A stretch of 34,573 nt of DNA from positions 1 through 34,573 of the forward strand of contig JANQHV010000032.1 of assembly GCA_028282505.1 (NCBI GenBank), read 5' to 3'. Position numbers and translations under genes: made by a program. The DNA comes from SAR324 cluster bacterium. GTDB lineage: Bacteria; SAR324; NAC60-12. This document shows, piece after piece, positions 8,564 to 17,133 of the stretch. How positions within the stretch are numbered: position 1 is the first letter of the stretch; every line of letters starts with the position of its first letter. The notes below the pieces were generated by a model. That model did no database searches. It had not been told where the DNA came from and was given only the letters and a program-made list of their open reading frames with translations.

Positions 8564-9380
8564 TCAATCCTCCATCTATGATAATATTTTCTCCTGTTAC
8601 ATAACTAGATGCATTTGAGGCCAAATAAAGCAAGGCACAAACCATTTCATCCTGATTTGCCATTCGCCCTAAAGGGATTCTAGCAGAATATCGAGATTTG
8701 AATGTTTCATTTTGTCCACTTTCCACACCACCTGGAGTTAGAGCATTGACTCGAATTCCATGAGGTGCCCAATAAGTAGCAAGGTATTTAGTCAAACCAA
8801 TCACCCCCGCTTTAGAAGCAGAATAAACCGCAGGGGTATTGATCTGTCGCTCAAGATAATAGGAGTCTTCATAAATTCTTTGATCTGGAGCCATAATGCC
8901 ATATATTGACGCAGTCTGAATGATACTGCCCCCTTTTTTCTGTTTTACCATCTGTTTGCCTACTGCCTGTGCCACCAAAAACATACCGTCCAGGTTCACC
9001 GACATCACCTTCCGCCATTCCTCCAAAGAATACTCTTCAAATGGCGCAAAAAAGGATTCAAGATCATCGGACTTACTCGCAGCGTTATTGTGTAAGATAT
9101 GAACCTCCCCAGACCAGTCTAGTACTCTATCCACCATTGCTTTAACGGAATCAGGCGATGACACATCACAACCAATACCAATGGAAGAATGTTGATAGGT
9201 TTCTTGTAACTCATCCGCCAGCTCCTGGCTCAAAGACTCATCTAAATCGACAACAGCAACATTGGCACCCATTTCTGATAAACCATGACAAAATCTTTTT
9301 CCTAAAATTCCAACACCACCCGTTACTACTGCATTTTTCCCTCTTAGATCAAATTGTTGAGAAAAAGTATTCATTTCCAT
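8553..9380 (-). CDS. ptmA: SDR oxidoreductase, PtmA-like
   Basis: An SDR of about 275 residues. Seen are the TGGVGILG cofactor loop, HNNAAS, the IQTASIYG catalytic Ser strand, a short insertion (EDSYYLERQ) before the YSASK catalytic motif, and a VTGENIIIDGG C-terminus. This layout and its place beside a CMP-nonulosonate synthetase and a PtmF-like oxidoreductase match PtmA (Cj1332) of the Campylobacter legionaminic acid locus. PtmA and PtmF are placed early in that pathway, at the amino-sugar stage, and their exact chemistry is less certain than that of the other enzymes. The start is taken at ATG 9378-9380, 5 bp after the upstream stop; an in-frame ATG at 9422 would overlap that gene and add 14 atypical residues. 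Confidence 0.8.
   Translation of the reverse strand: MEMNTFSQQFDLRGKNAVVTGGVGILGKRFCHGLSEMGANVAVVDLDESLSQELADELQETYQHSSIGIGCDVSSPDSVKAMVDRVLDWSGEVHILHNNAASKSDDLESFFAPFEEYSLEEWRKVMSVNLDGMFLVAQAVGKQMVKQKKGGSIIQTASIYGIMAPDQRIYEDSYYLERQINTPAVYSASKAGVIGLTKYLATYWAPHGIRVNALTPGGVESGQNETFKSRYSARIPLGRMANQDEMVCALLYLASNASSYVTGENIIIDGGLNAW
8569..8573 (-). promoter_or_regulatory. Ribosome binding site fixing the sulfotransferase start
   Basis: GGAGG on the minus strand, 5 nt before the ATG at 8563. It selects this start over the internal ATG at 8539 and lies within the last codons of the preceding SDR gene. Confidence 0.65.
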
Positions 9381-9385
9381 AATTG

Positions 9386-10087
9386 TTAATTGAGTTGATG
9401 TTCCATGAGAAAACGAACCCATTCAAAATCAAGATTCGAATCGATATCGACAGAGCGCTCTTCCGGCATTTCAAACAAACGGGTATCATGATGGAAAACA
9501 CCAGGGACATCTGAAAACAGGGCAGAGCGTTTCCACACATATATAGAGGCGTTCATATCATAGCACTGAGGCGCATCCTGGCGTCGAACAACAGGAGCCT
9601 GTAAATCTTTTGACAGTCGTACCACTTGGTCATCCCCAATTTCTACGAGATTGAAATAAGGCGAACGACGGGCTCTCGCTCCAGTAATAACATTCGAAAC
9701 CCCTGTCTTTTCTAATAAATTTATACAATCTTGAATGTCTTTCACCGTGCGTAGAGGAGAAGTTACATCCAAATCAACAATTACATCAAACCGTTCTTTT
9801 CTTTCTTTTTCAACGACATTCACACAATGTTGAATAGCTGGAATTTTCGCAGCAACATCTGAAGCCAACTCAGGTGGTCTCTGGATCAAATATTCAATCC
9901 CCCAGGATTGAGCAACTTCAAGAATCTCAGAAGCATCACTACTCACCGCAATACCATCAAACATATTGGTTTCCATTGCCTGCTCTAAGCTATAAGCAAT
10001 AAGAGGTTTTCCCAACAAATCACGAATATTCTTATTTTTGACTCCCTTAGACCCACCACGAGCACAGATGGTACATAAACGTTTCAT
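9386..10087 (-). CDS. legF: CMP-nonulosonic acid cytidylyltransferase (NeuA/LegF/PtmB-like)
   Basis: A 233-residue acylneuraminate cytidylyltransferase that couples CTP to a nonulosonic acid to give the CMP-sugar used by glycosyltransferases. The N-terminus carries the CTP-binding motif ARGGSKGVKNKNI, then the DVTSPLRT strand with metal/sugar-binding residues, the GARARRSPYFN segment, and a C-terminal ERSVDIDSNLDFEW motif. It has the single-domain length of LegF/PtmB and Neisseria-type NeuA. The ATG at 10085-10087 overlaps the upstream stop by 4 bp (ATGA). Family assignment is firm; whether the sugar is legionaminic, neuraminic or a variant cannot be decided, so the symbol rests on the ptm-like gene order. 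Confidence 0.9.
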   Translation of the reverse strand: MKRLCTICARGGSKGVKNKNIRDLLGKPLIAYSLEQAMETNMFDGIAVSSDASEILEVAQSWGIEYLIQRPPELASDVAAKIPAIQHCVNVVEKERKERFDVIVDLDVTSPLRTVKDIQDCINLLEKTGVSNVITGARARRSPYFNLVEIGDDQVVRLSKDLQAPVVRRQDAPQCYDMNASIYVWKRSALFSDVPGVFHHDTRLFEMPEERSVDIDSNLDFEWVRFLMEHQLN

Positions 10088-10998
10088 GAAAAAATCCACT
10101 GTTGCGTATCAATTGAACTTTCAATGGCATCAATCATCTGCAGGACTTCAAATCCTTCTTCTGCAGTACATAACGTACCGGAATTTCCTGCCAGCATGGA
10201 CATGTGTTGCTGAAGATAAGTCTGGTCTCTTGGAATATCCCCAGACAACAATATTTCTGAATCCTTCTTCAAATGTCCTTTTATAAGATCAGCAATGAAA
10301 GTATGACGAGTCGTGTTGATTATTAATTTGCGTTGCCCAGGCTTATCTAAATAGTTGATTTGAAGAGAAATACCAGGACAACGCTGGGTTGAAAACAAAA
10401 CAGATACAACATCCTCTGTCTCAATCTCCAAATTACTGTAATGCCCCCCAATTGCAGCAAGTGATTTCCATTTTCCAAACAGCCACATGAGATAGTCCAA
10501 TTCATGGCTGAGGTCTCTTAACACCCCACCTCCCTCTTTTCGAAAAGCAGAGTAGCTCCGACGATAATCACTCTCTGGTCTCCAATTTGGCAGATACTGT
10601 CCAGCGTAAACTTGAGCCGATATTATTTTCTCATCTCCAATTTCTTGCTTAATTCTTTGAAGCACAGGATGAAATCGTAAATTGTAGGCTACGCAAAACT
10701 GAGAAAATTGATGGTTGAATAAAGAGTTTGCGTGATGAAAGAGAGGTTTTTCTACCAGGACTTTACCAGAAAATCCCCGATCAACCAATTGAACTAAAGT
10801 GTTGTAATGCTCTTGGGTTTTGTTAGCAATCACAATATATTGCGGTTGTTCCTTTTCCAGAGCAGAATTCAGATCAAAATAACTCTTCTCCCATTCCTTA
10901 GAGTGCCGACTCACGACACTGACTTCTCCGCCCAATTCCTTTAAAAGACGAGCGTGTCTCCGTCCAATGGAACCATATCCCACAACCACGATCCTCAT
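10084..10998 (-). CDS. ptmF: Gfo/Idh/MocA family oxidoreductase, PtmF-like
   Basis: A 304-residue NAD(P)-dependent oxidoreductase with GYGSIGRRHARLL at the N-terminus (Rossmann GxGxxG), the VEKPLF motif carrying the usual catalytic lysine, and a GGGVLRDLSHELDYL segment in the substrate domain. It is slightly shorter than typical family members. Its place between the acyltransferase and CMP-sugar synthetase genes matches PtmF (Cj1330) next to PtmB in Campylobacter, so a role in making the amino-sugar precursor of the nonulosonic acid is likely. Protein family is clear; the PtmF label is inferred from neighbourhood. Confidence 0.85.
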   Translation of the reverse strand: MRIVVVGYGSIGRRHARLLKELGGEVSVVSRHSKEWEKSYFDLNSALEKEQPQYIVIANKTQEHYNTLVQLVDRGFSGKVLVEKPLFHHANSLFNHQFSQFCVAYNLRFHPVLQRIKQEIGDEKIISAQVYAGQYLPNWRPESDYRRSYSAFRKEGGGVLRDLSHELDYLMWLFGKWKSLAAIGGHYSNLEIETEDVVSVLFSTQRCPGISLQINYLDKPGQRKLIINTTRHTFIADLIKGHLKKDSEILLSGDIPRDQTYLQQHMSMLAGNSGTLCTAEEGFEVLQMIDAIESSIDTQQWIFS

Positions 10999-11016
10999 AC
11001 AACTTATACCTTTAAA

Positions 11017-11643
11017 CTATCTAGGAGTAGCCGGATTGCCATAGACTTTTATTCCATCGCATAGCGAGCGAATCACTACTGAGCCTGCCCCAATCACACA
11101 CTCTCTTCCGATTTGAACCCCCTGGATGACAACAGCTCCCGTTCCAATATGTGTTTTTTCGCCTACAACAACACTACCGGACAATGTGGCCCCAGGAGCA
11201 ATGTGACAATGCTCTCCAATTTTACAGTCATGGTCCACTATGGCTCCAGTGTTGACTATGACATTATTCTTCAGTTCCACACCACATTGTAGGACAGCAC
11301 CTGCTAAAACTTGAGACCCTTCGCCTAAAACACAAGACGTCCCTAGTATCGCCTGGGGATGAATAACCGAAGCGAAACGATATCCGTGTTGTTTAAATTT
11401 ATTAAATAGCTGCTCTCGTTGGAAAACTTTCTCGACACTTCCTAATCCATTTACCAAATCAACATGATCAGGCTGATATTGTTTCATGACTTCATCACCG
11501 CCCAAAATGGGAACGCCTAGAATAGTGGAGCGAGAACTAGATGGATCCAAGACTCCTAAAATGGGATGGTCTTTTTTTTTAAGAGTGTCAATCAGTACTC
11601 CGGCGTGACCACCACCGCCTAAAATCAGGAGAGGTTTCTGCAT
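11017..11643 (-). CDS. neuD: NeuD/PglD-like sugar acyltransferase
   Basis: A 208-residue acetyl-CoA-dependent O- or N-acetyltransferase. The N-terminal Rossmann-like domain begins LLILGGGGHAGVLIDTL, binding the sugar nucleotide. Residues about 95-195 are left-handed beta-helix hexapeptide repeats, with the VDHDCKIGEHCHIAPGATL segment supplying the catalytic His pair seen in PglD and NeuD. It could act as the N-acetyltransferase of a 4-amino sugar (the LegH/PglD step) or O-acetylate the finished nonulosonic acid (NeuD role). Position directly after neuB suits either. It is separated from neuB by 17 bp and from the ptmF-like gene by 18 bp, consistent with one transcript. Confidence 0.88.
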   Translation of the reverse strand: MQKPLLILGGGGHAGVLIDTLKKKDHPILGVLDPSSSRSTILGVPILGGDEVMKQYQPDHVDLVNGLGSVEKVFQREQLFNKFKQHGYRFASVIHPQAILGTSCVLGEGSQVLAGAVLQCGVELKNNVIVNTGAIVDHDCKIGEHCHIAPGATLSGSVVVGEKTHIGTGAVVIQGVQIGRECVIGAGSVVIRSLCDGIKVYGNPATPR

Positions 11644-11660
11644 GATTTTTGGATCTGAAC

Positions 11661-12734
11661 TTAATCAATTAATTCGTCGGTTTCATAATCACGCGGGGCT
11701 TGCTTGCCGAGCCACTCCCAAAATAACATAGGAGATATGCCATTACCTGGCCGTTTAACCCCCAGATTATCCTTTGTGAAAATTTCCCCTTTTTTAATAG
11801 GAAGTGCAGCTACAAGGCTTTTACGCGCAGCAACAATGTTTTTGATTTCTGAAGGTGAAGGGATTTTACGAGAATCCCCTAAAGCTTGTTGAACTTGCCG
11901 AATTGACTGGATCATCTGGATTAGTTCTCGAGGCTCTAAAGAAGCTCGATGGTCCGGTCCTGGTAATTCTCGACTTAAAGTAAAATGTTTTTCAATCACA
12001 CAGGCCCCTCTTGCCGCAGCAGCGATGGGAACGGCAATGCCTTCGGTATGATCAGACAAACCAACATCGAGATTGAAGGCTGTTCTCAATGTTTCCATGG
12101 CCCGAAGATTGACATCCTGAAAAGGACTGGGATATTCCGTGGTGCAATGAAGCAACGTAACGTTTTTTTTCAAACACTCATATCCTTCATTAGAGTAATA
12201 GGCAGTCCTAAACGCCCTTAAAGATGGAGACTCCTTACTGTTCAAAAAACCAAAGGCCAGTGTTCCTAAAGCCGTTTCAATCTCTTGTAAACCACACATT
12301 CCTGTTGATAAAATTACTGGCTTACCTTTTTCAGCCACACTCAACAAAAGCAAAGGATTTGTCAATTCTCCGGAAGGAATTTTAAAACGTGACAAGTTAA
12401 ACTGGGAAGAGAGAATCTCCAGGCTCTCCAAATCAAAAGCAGTTGATAAAAACTCAACTCCTTTTTGTTGGCAATACTTGTATAATTCATCATGCTCATC
12501 GGTTCCCAATTCCAATTTTTTAAGCATGGCCATCTGTGACTCTGTTTGATGGGTTGATAACTTCTGATATTCAGCTTTTGGGGCATACTGACTCACTAAC
12601 TGCTCAGCTTTAAAAGTCTGGAACTTTATAGCGTCAGCCCCCGCTTCTACAGCCACATCGATTAGTTGACGTGCAACCGACAATTCTCCATTATGGTTGA
12701 CCCCCGCCTCTGCAATAATATAAACCTTCCTCAC
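11661..12734 (-). CDS. neuB: Nonulosonic acid synthase (NeuB/LegI family)
   Basis: A 357-residue synthase condensing phosphoenolpyruvate with a 6-carbon N-acyl sugar (ManNAc or its 2,4-diacetamido analogue) to form a 9-carbon nonulosonic acid. The TIM barrel shows AEAGVNHNGE, KFQTFKAEQL, IPSGELTN, LHCTTEYPSP, GLSDHTEGI and EKHFTLSR with GPDHRASLEP. A C-terminal SAF/antifreeze-like domain (about residues 290-350) contains RSLVAA-type and VKRPGNGISP motifs. The start is GTG (12732-12734) after GAGAGGATGA; the nearby ATG at 12738 is out of frame. Sequence alone does not separate neuraminic from legionaminic substrates, but the adjacent PtmE-like gene favours the legionaminic type. Confidence 0.93.
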   Translation of the reverse strand: MRKVYIIAEAGVNHNGELSVARQLIDVAVEAGADAIKFQTFKAEQLVSQYAPKAEYQKLSTHQTESQMAMLKKLELGTDEHDELYKYCQQKGVEFLSTAFDLESLEILSSQFNLSRFKIPSGELTNPLLLLSVAEKGKPVILSTGMCGLQEIETALGTLAFGFLNSKESPSLRAFRTAYYSNEGYECLKKNVTLLHCTTEYPSPFQDVNLRAMETLRTAFNLDVGLSDHTEGIAVPIAAAARGACVIEKHFTLSRELPGPDHRASLEPRELIQMIQSIRQVQQALGDSRKIPSPSEIKNIVAARKSLVAALPIKKGEIFTKDNLGVKRPGNGISPMLFWEWLGKQAPRDYETDELID

Positions 12735-12750
12735 TCATCCTCTCATAGAT

Positions 12751-13920
12751 TTATGGTAACTCAGGCAAATCATAGAATTTTTTAAAGATGATTTGTGATA
12801 GGTCTCTGGTCTTTAACACATGCTTAATTTTCTCAGAAGTGTTTCCTACCCCATAGGGAGGATTGACATGTTTTAATGAATTTTGAAATTCAGGAGATAG
12901 CGCTTTTTGAATAGCACTCACAATAGAATCTTTATTCTCATCACAGTCAATAATTGAAGCACACTTTAGCCGCCCAGCCTGCCTCTTTCCAATATTGACG
13001 GTCGCTTTTTTAAAAACTGGAGTCTCAATGATCCCACTAGAGGAGTTACCAATAACCACATCCGTCTGTTTCAAAACACTGTAATAACGTAATTGGCCAA
13101 GACTTGAAAAAGATTTCGCTCGCCCGCGATTTGCTCCAACAAATTTATCGATTTTCGCTCCAATCACCCTCCCATCCGTATCTGAGTTTTGTTTTGTGAA
13201 AATTACATGGGCTCCGGGAAATTCTTCTATGGCTTCAAGCAAAGCCTGAATCCCTATCTCAGTATGATTCAATTGCAAGGTGACTGGATGGTAGGTGACC
13301 AAAAAATTTATTTGGCCAAAAGAAAACTCCAAAGCTTTCTCTAAGGATCCTCGGGGAAGTAATCGGGTTTTCGCAATCGCTTCCAATCCTGGAGCGCCCA
13401 CATTAAAAACAGAGTCAGGATTTTCTCCTAATTGAATAACCCGTTGGCGATAAACTTGAGCAGATACAAAATGCAAATGTGACATTTTCGTAATAGAATG
13501 ACGAATGGCGTCATCCACCGCTCCTGCGGTAATCTCGCCTCCATGTAAATGGGCGACAGGGATTCGAGCGATTAGGGCTGATTGAACTGCGGCTAAAATT
13601 TCATATCGATCTCCCAAAACCACTATAACTTCAGGTTTTATCCTTTCCCAAACCTCAGCAAATCCTATGGTTCCCAAAGCAATCGATTTGGATATTCCAA
13701 CCGGTGTGTCACTCGAAAGAACCGTCTCTACTTTCGCATCAATGCCAAAATCATCTTTCTCAATTTGCCGGTAAGTTAAACCAAATTCTGGTGAAAGATG
13801 CATTCCAGTGACAACAACCTGGAGGTATAAATCAGGATCGCTTTTAATCTCCTTCATCAGCCAAAACAGGAGTCCATATTCGGCTCGGCTTCCGGTTACA
13901 ACGCAAATCCTCTTATTCAT
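12751..13920 (-). CDS. neuC: NDP-sugar 2-epimerase, hydrolysing (NeuC/LegG family)
   Basis: A 389-residue GT-B-fold epimerase that inverts C2 of an NDP-GlcNAc-type sugar and releases NDP, giving the N-acyl mannosamine substrate of NeuB. The N-terminal domain starts VVTGSRAEYGLL; GDRYEILAA and HLHGGEITAGAVDDAIRH follow; the C-terminal nucleotide domain has VTYHPVT and the GNSSSGIIETP loop. Length is normal. The next gene upstream encodes a PtmE-like guanylyltransferase, so the donor may be GDP-linked as shown for LegG in Campylobacter, rather than UDP-linked as in NeuC. It lies 16 bp upstream of neuB. No ribosome site stands out at this start. Confidence 0.92.
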   Translation of the reverse strand: MNKRICVVTGSRAEYGLLFWLMKEIKSDPDLYLQVVVTGMHLSPEFGLTYRQIEKDDFGIDAKVETVLSSDTPVGISKSIALGTIGFAEVWERIKPEVIVVLGDRYEILAAVQSALIARIPVAHLHGGEITAGAVDDAIRHSITKMSHLHFVSAQVYRQRVIQLGENPDSVFNVGAPGLEAIAKTRLLPRGSLEKALEFSFGQINFLVTYHPVTLQLNHTEIGIQALLEAIEEFPGAHVIFTKQNSDTDGRVIGAKIDKFVGANRGRAKSFSSLGQLRYYSVLKQTDVVIGNSSSGIIETPVFKKATVNIGKRQAGRLKCASIIDCDENKDSIVSAIQKALSPEFQNSLKHVNPPYGVGNTSEKIKHVLKTRDLSQIIFKKFYDLPELP

Positions 13921-13987
13921 TTCTACGCTGGAAGGAATGACATTTTAAATCAAAAGCCCACTCAAAATGATTTTTAACAGGGCTATT

Positions 13988-15052
13988 TTACTCCGTATTG
14001 TTTGAGAAGATATAAGCGAATTCTCCATTTGCCCGGATCAAATCATCTTTTTGTCCAATATCTAACCAATATTCCCGAATGGGAAAGGCACTTGTTACAA
14101 ATTTTTGCTGAATCAGTTGATCAAATAAGGTAGGCATATCATAATATTCTTGACTGGGAATTAAAGACAACACCTCTGGTTGTAAAACATAAACACCTGC
14201 ATTAACAAAAAAACGATGAACTGGTTTCTCACTAATTTGTCGGATTTCGTGCTTTTCGAGATCCATTGAAACAACACCATAAGGAACTTGAAAATCATAC
14301 TCCCTTACACACATCGTGGCACTTGCCTCATGCTGAACATGAAATTCCATCAATTGATGAAAATTTATTTTTGTCAACAAGTCTCCATTCATTATAATCA
14401 ATGGAGATTTTGGTTTTTCAGACAGTAAACTCAAGGCACCTGCTGTTCCTAAAGGTTGTTCTTCTCGCAAATACTGGATGCTCACATCCCATTTTGTCCC
14501 ATCACCAAAATGATTTTCAATGATTTCTGATTTATAATTGACTGATAAGAAAAAACGATGAAAACCATATTGTATAAAATTTTCTAATATGGTTTCCAGT
14601 AACGGCTTATTTCCTACCTTGAGCATAGGTTTTGGACAGTCATCCGTTAAAGGACGAAGTCTGGAACCAAACCCTCCCACCATCACAACCACCCAATTAT
14701 CCCGATGCAGAGTATGAGGTAAATCATTTAAAAAAACGATATTCGTCACTCTTCCTTTTGAATCAATCATAGGAAGATGACGAAAACGAGTACTTTCCAA
14801 CAAATTAATTATTTGTTGATGCTCCATACCCTCTGGAACCGTCGTTGGACTTGAGTTCATTATTTCTGTTATAGGAGCATCTAAAGAAATCCGACGCAAC
14901 AAACCTCTACGAATATCCCGGTCCGTAACCATTCCTAAGAGCTTTCTCTCTTCGTCAACTATGAATGCAGCCTGCATTCGGTGCTGGTCAATAGTCTCAA
15001 TGGCATCCTGAATCGTAGATGTTTTGCTGATTAATGCTTTTTCCCAATGCAT
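13988..15052 (-). CDS. ptmE: CBS-domain sugar-1-phosphate nucleotidyltransferase, PtmE-like
   Basis: A 354-residue fusion of an N-terminal CBS pair (about residues 8-118, with VTDRDIRRGLL and a second repeat ending LNDLP) to a nucleotidyltransferase domain (about 120-350). The pyrophosphorylase signature VGGFGSRLRPLTDDCPKPM is followed by MNGDLLT, which carries the metal-binding Asp, and VNAGVYVLQP. This architecture is that of PtmE (Cj1329), the glucosamine-1-phosphate guanylyltransferase that makes GDP-GlcN for legionaminic acid. The CBS pair may sense a nucleotide. ATG at 15050-15052 follows an AAGGAA about 10 nt upstream. It heads the nonulosonate cassette, after a 182-bp gap with a repeat. 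Sugar and nucleotide specificity are inferred from architecture and gene order. Confidence 0.88.
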   Translation of the reverse strand: MHWEKALISKTSTIQDAIETIDQHRMQAAFIVDEERKLLGMVTDRDIRRGLLRRISLDAPITEIMNSSPTTVPEGMEHQQIINLLESTRFRHLPMIDSKGRVTNIVFLNDLPHTLHRDNWVVVMVGGFGSRLRPLTDDCPKPMLKVGNKPLLETILENFIQYGFHRFFLSVNYKSEIIENHFGDGTKWDVSIQYLREEQPLGTAGALSLLSEKPKSPLIIMNGDLLTKINFHQLMEFHVQHEASATMCVREYDFQVPYGVVSMDLEKHEIRQISEKPVHRFFVNAGVYVLQPEVLSLIPSQEYYDMPTLFDQLIQQKFVTSAFPIREYWLDIGQKDDLIRANGEFAYIFSNNTE

Positions 15053-15093
15053 GAAGTAGAATTTCCTTAGTTAACGTCATGTGCGACTTTTCT

Positions 15094-15178
15094 TGTCATT
15101 CCGGGCTTGACCCGGAATCTAGGAGCTTACGTTTTATGGATCCGATGGCGGCCCCACCGTCTCAAATCCGGTATGACA
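15094..15178. repeat. Palindromic intergenic repeat (TGTCATtCCGG type)
   Basis: An 85-bp imperfect palindrome between the ptmE-like and ABC genes. Its outer arms, TGTCATTCCGG at 15094-15104 and the complement of TGTCATACCGG at 15168-15178, differ at one base. Inside, ATTCCGGG-cttga-CCCGGAAT (15098-15118) is a perfect 8-bp stem. The left part matches the widely dispersed 'gtcattccgggcttgacccgg' repeat seen in many bacterial genomes. It may act as a transcript hairpin, but it is more likely a dispersed mobile or REP-like element. Local G+C is higher than in the surrounding genes. Confidence 0.75.
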
Positions 15179-15234
15179 TGCTCTGTTATAGTAATATCAA
15201 TCACTTACAAGAAAAAGTTGCACACGGCGTTTAG

Positions 15235-17022
15235 TTATGAAGCAATTAAACCAGCCATTTTTTGGAACTGAGTGTTGTTAGACATCAACTGATCGTAACT
15301 TCCTGAGTCAATGATTTGTCCGTTTTGCATAAAATAAATGGTGTCACAGTTTTTCACGGTGGTTAAACGGTGAGCAATAATGATTAATGTTTTCTTGCCA
15401 CTAAAGCGATTTATGGCACTAGTGACTTCCCGTTCCGTTTCACCATCCAGGGAAGAAGTTGCTTCATCTAAAATCAAAATACTGGGGTCGTGATAAATAG
15501 CTCGGGCAATTCCAATCCTTTGACGTTGTCCACCCGACAGTTTCACGCCACGTTCTCCTAACATCGTCTCCATTCCTTCAGGTAGTTCATCTACAACAGA
15601 TTTCAATTGTGCGGCTTCGATGGCTTTTTCCAGTGCGTTTTCATCAATCTGATCTTCTGGAATCCCGAAGGCCACATTCCTTCGTACTGTATCATCACAA
15701 ATGTAAACAAATTGAGGAATGTAACCTATGCTTTTTCGCCAGGCATACATACAAGATTGGATGTCCAGGTTATCAGCCAAAATCTGTCCTTCTGTTGGTT
15801 CCAACAACCCCAGAATAATATCGACTAAGGTCGTTTTACCCGCACCTGAAGGGCCTGCAAAAGCGACAGCAGCACCTCTGGGAATGGTCAAGGAAAGATG
15901 GTTGATTACTTTTTGCTCTCTTTTAGGATAATGAAAGCTTATATTTTTAAGTTCGATCTGACGCTGAAAAAGAAGATCTTTTGCATCCTCTCCCGGTTCA
16001 TGTTGACTTTTTATTTGATCCAAATAATGAATTTCATTATAAATCAACTCGACTATTTCTTTACTATAATTCAAATTATTAACTTGACTTAGAATTTTGC
16101 TCATAGATCCCATTATTCGATAAACTGCCAGAGCAAAAAAAGAAAGAGTTGGTACAATTGTGGCAATGTCTTTTTCTTGCATCAAAAGATAAAAAATAAT
16201 GGATAGCATTCCGACGACTACAACCACTTCCATAATAAGCCGGGGAGACTGGGAAATTAAACCGCGCAACAGTATGGATCTTAAAAACTTTGTTATACTC
16301 TGGTCATAAGTTCGAATGAATTCCGTTTCTCTTCTAAGGGCCTGTACATCTTTTATCCCACCCAACCCCTGAAAAAAGGCTTTATTCATCTCAGCATTTG
16401 AGTCCAGTTTTACTTGCCCCAAATAAATCAGTTGATTTTTAAATACTCGATTGATAATAAACGCACTGCCTCCTAAGCACAGAAAAGCAATCATCGCTAC
16501 CGTGGGCTCATTAATCACAAGAAGGGTAACAATACAAAGGAGCACCGTGGCTTCCGTAAGAATCTGTATCAATGGTACCAGGAAACTTTGAAACAAAGTA
16601 CCAACCTCATCAATGTTGCGCATCAGTGTAGTTGAATTGTTTTCCAGATGATAGGTATACGGAGCCTTAAGATATGCTGTGTATAAGCGGGAATGCATAA
16701 CAAGGCGTTTCAAGATAAAAAATCTCTCTTGACAATAAAAAAACAGAAGAGCATATACGTTTTTTCCTACAAACACCCCCATAAATGCCAAACTTAAAAA
16801 AATTAAAAAATTTCGATCTGTTGTAAAGCCCAAAAATGTATACAGAAAATTCAACCAGGAATTGGTGTGGATGATTTCTGGATTCATAATGAGACTCATG
16901 AGAGGCAAGACCAGCCCGACTCCCAGAGTTTCCAATGCAGCCGAAATCAACATCATTAGACCTAATCCGCTTATGATATAATGGTCACGTCGATTAAAAA
17001 GACCTAATATTTTCCAAAGCAT
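15235..17022 (-). CDS. ABC exporter, PglK/MsbA-like lipid-linked oligosaccharide flippase
   Basis: A 595-residue half-transporter fusing six predicted membrane helices (about residues 15-310) to an ATPase domain. The ATPase shows Walker A (GPSGAGKTT), a Q-loop (YIPQF), the signature LSGGQRQR, Walker B (ILILDEATSSLD) and the switch His (AHRLTTV). Length and layout match PglK and MsbA-type flippases in the inner membrane, which use ATP to flip lipid-linked glycans to the periplasmic face. Beside the nonulosonate cassette it is the best candidate for export of the glycan made here. No Wzx/Wzy or ABC-2 polysaccharide exporter is visible in the window. It lies 111 bp downstream of the SPASM gene. 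The cargo is inferred. Confidence 0.9.
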   Translation of the reverse strand: MLWKILGLFNRRDHYIISGLGLMMLISAALETLGVGLVLPLMSLIMNPEIIHTNSWLNFLYTFLGFTTDRNFLIFLSLAFMGVFVGKNVYALLFFYCQERFFILKRLVMHSRLYTAYLKAPYTYHLENNSTTLMRNIDEVGTLFQSFLVPLIQILTEATVLLCIVTLLVINEPTVAMIAFLCLGGSAFIINRVFKNQLIYLGQVKLDSNAEMNKAFFQGLGGIKDVQALRRETEFIRTYDQSITKFLRSILLRGLISQSPRLIMEVVVVVGMLSIIFYLLMQEKDIATIVPTLSFFALAVYRIMGSMSKILSQVNNLNYSKEIVELIYNEIHYLDQIKSQHEPGEDAKDLLFQRQIELKNISFHYPKREQKVINHLSLTIPRGAAVAFAGPSGAGKTTLVDIILGLLEPTEGQILADNLDIQSCMYAWRKSIGYIPQFVYICDDTVRRNVAFGIPEDQIDENALEKAIEAAQLKSVVDELPEGMETMLGERGVKLSGGQRQRIGIARAIYHDPSILILDEATSSLDGETEREVTSAINRFSGKKTLIIIAHRLTTVKNCDTIYFMQNGQIIDSGSYDQLMSNNTQFQKMAGLIAS

Positions 17023-17133
17023 AATGGATTGTTAACTTAAATGGAAAGATGAAACAAAAAACTTCGGTTCACTGAAAGTTATAGTGTCGAGTTAAGGGAA
17101 ACAAGGGTGGGATATTCGCTGTGGTTTTATAAA

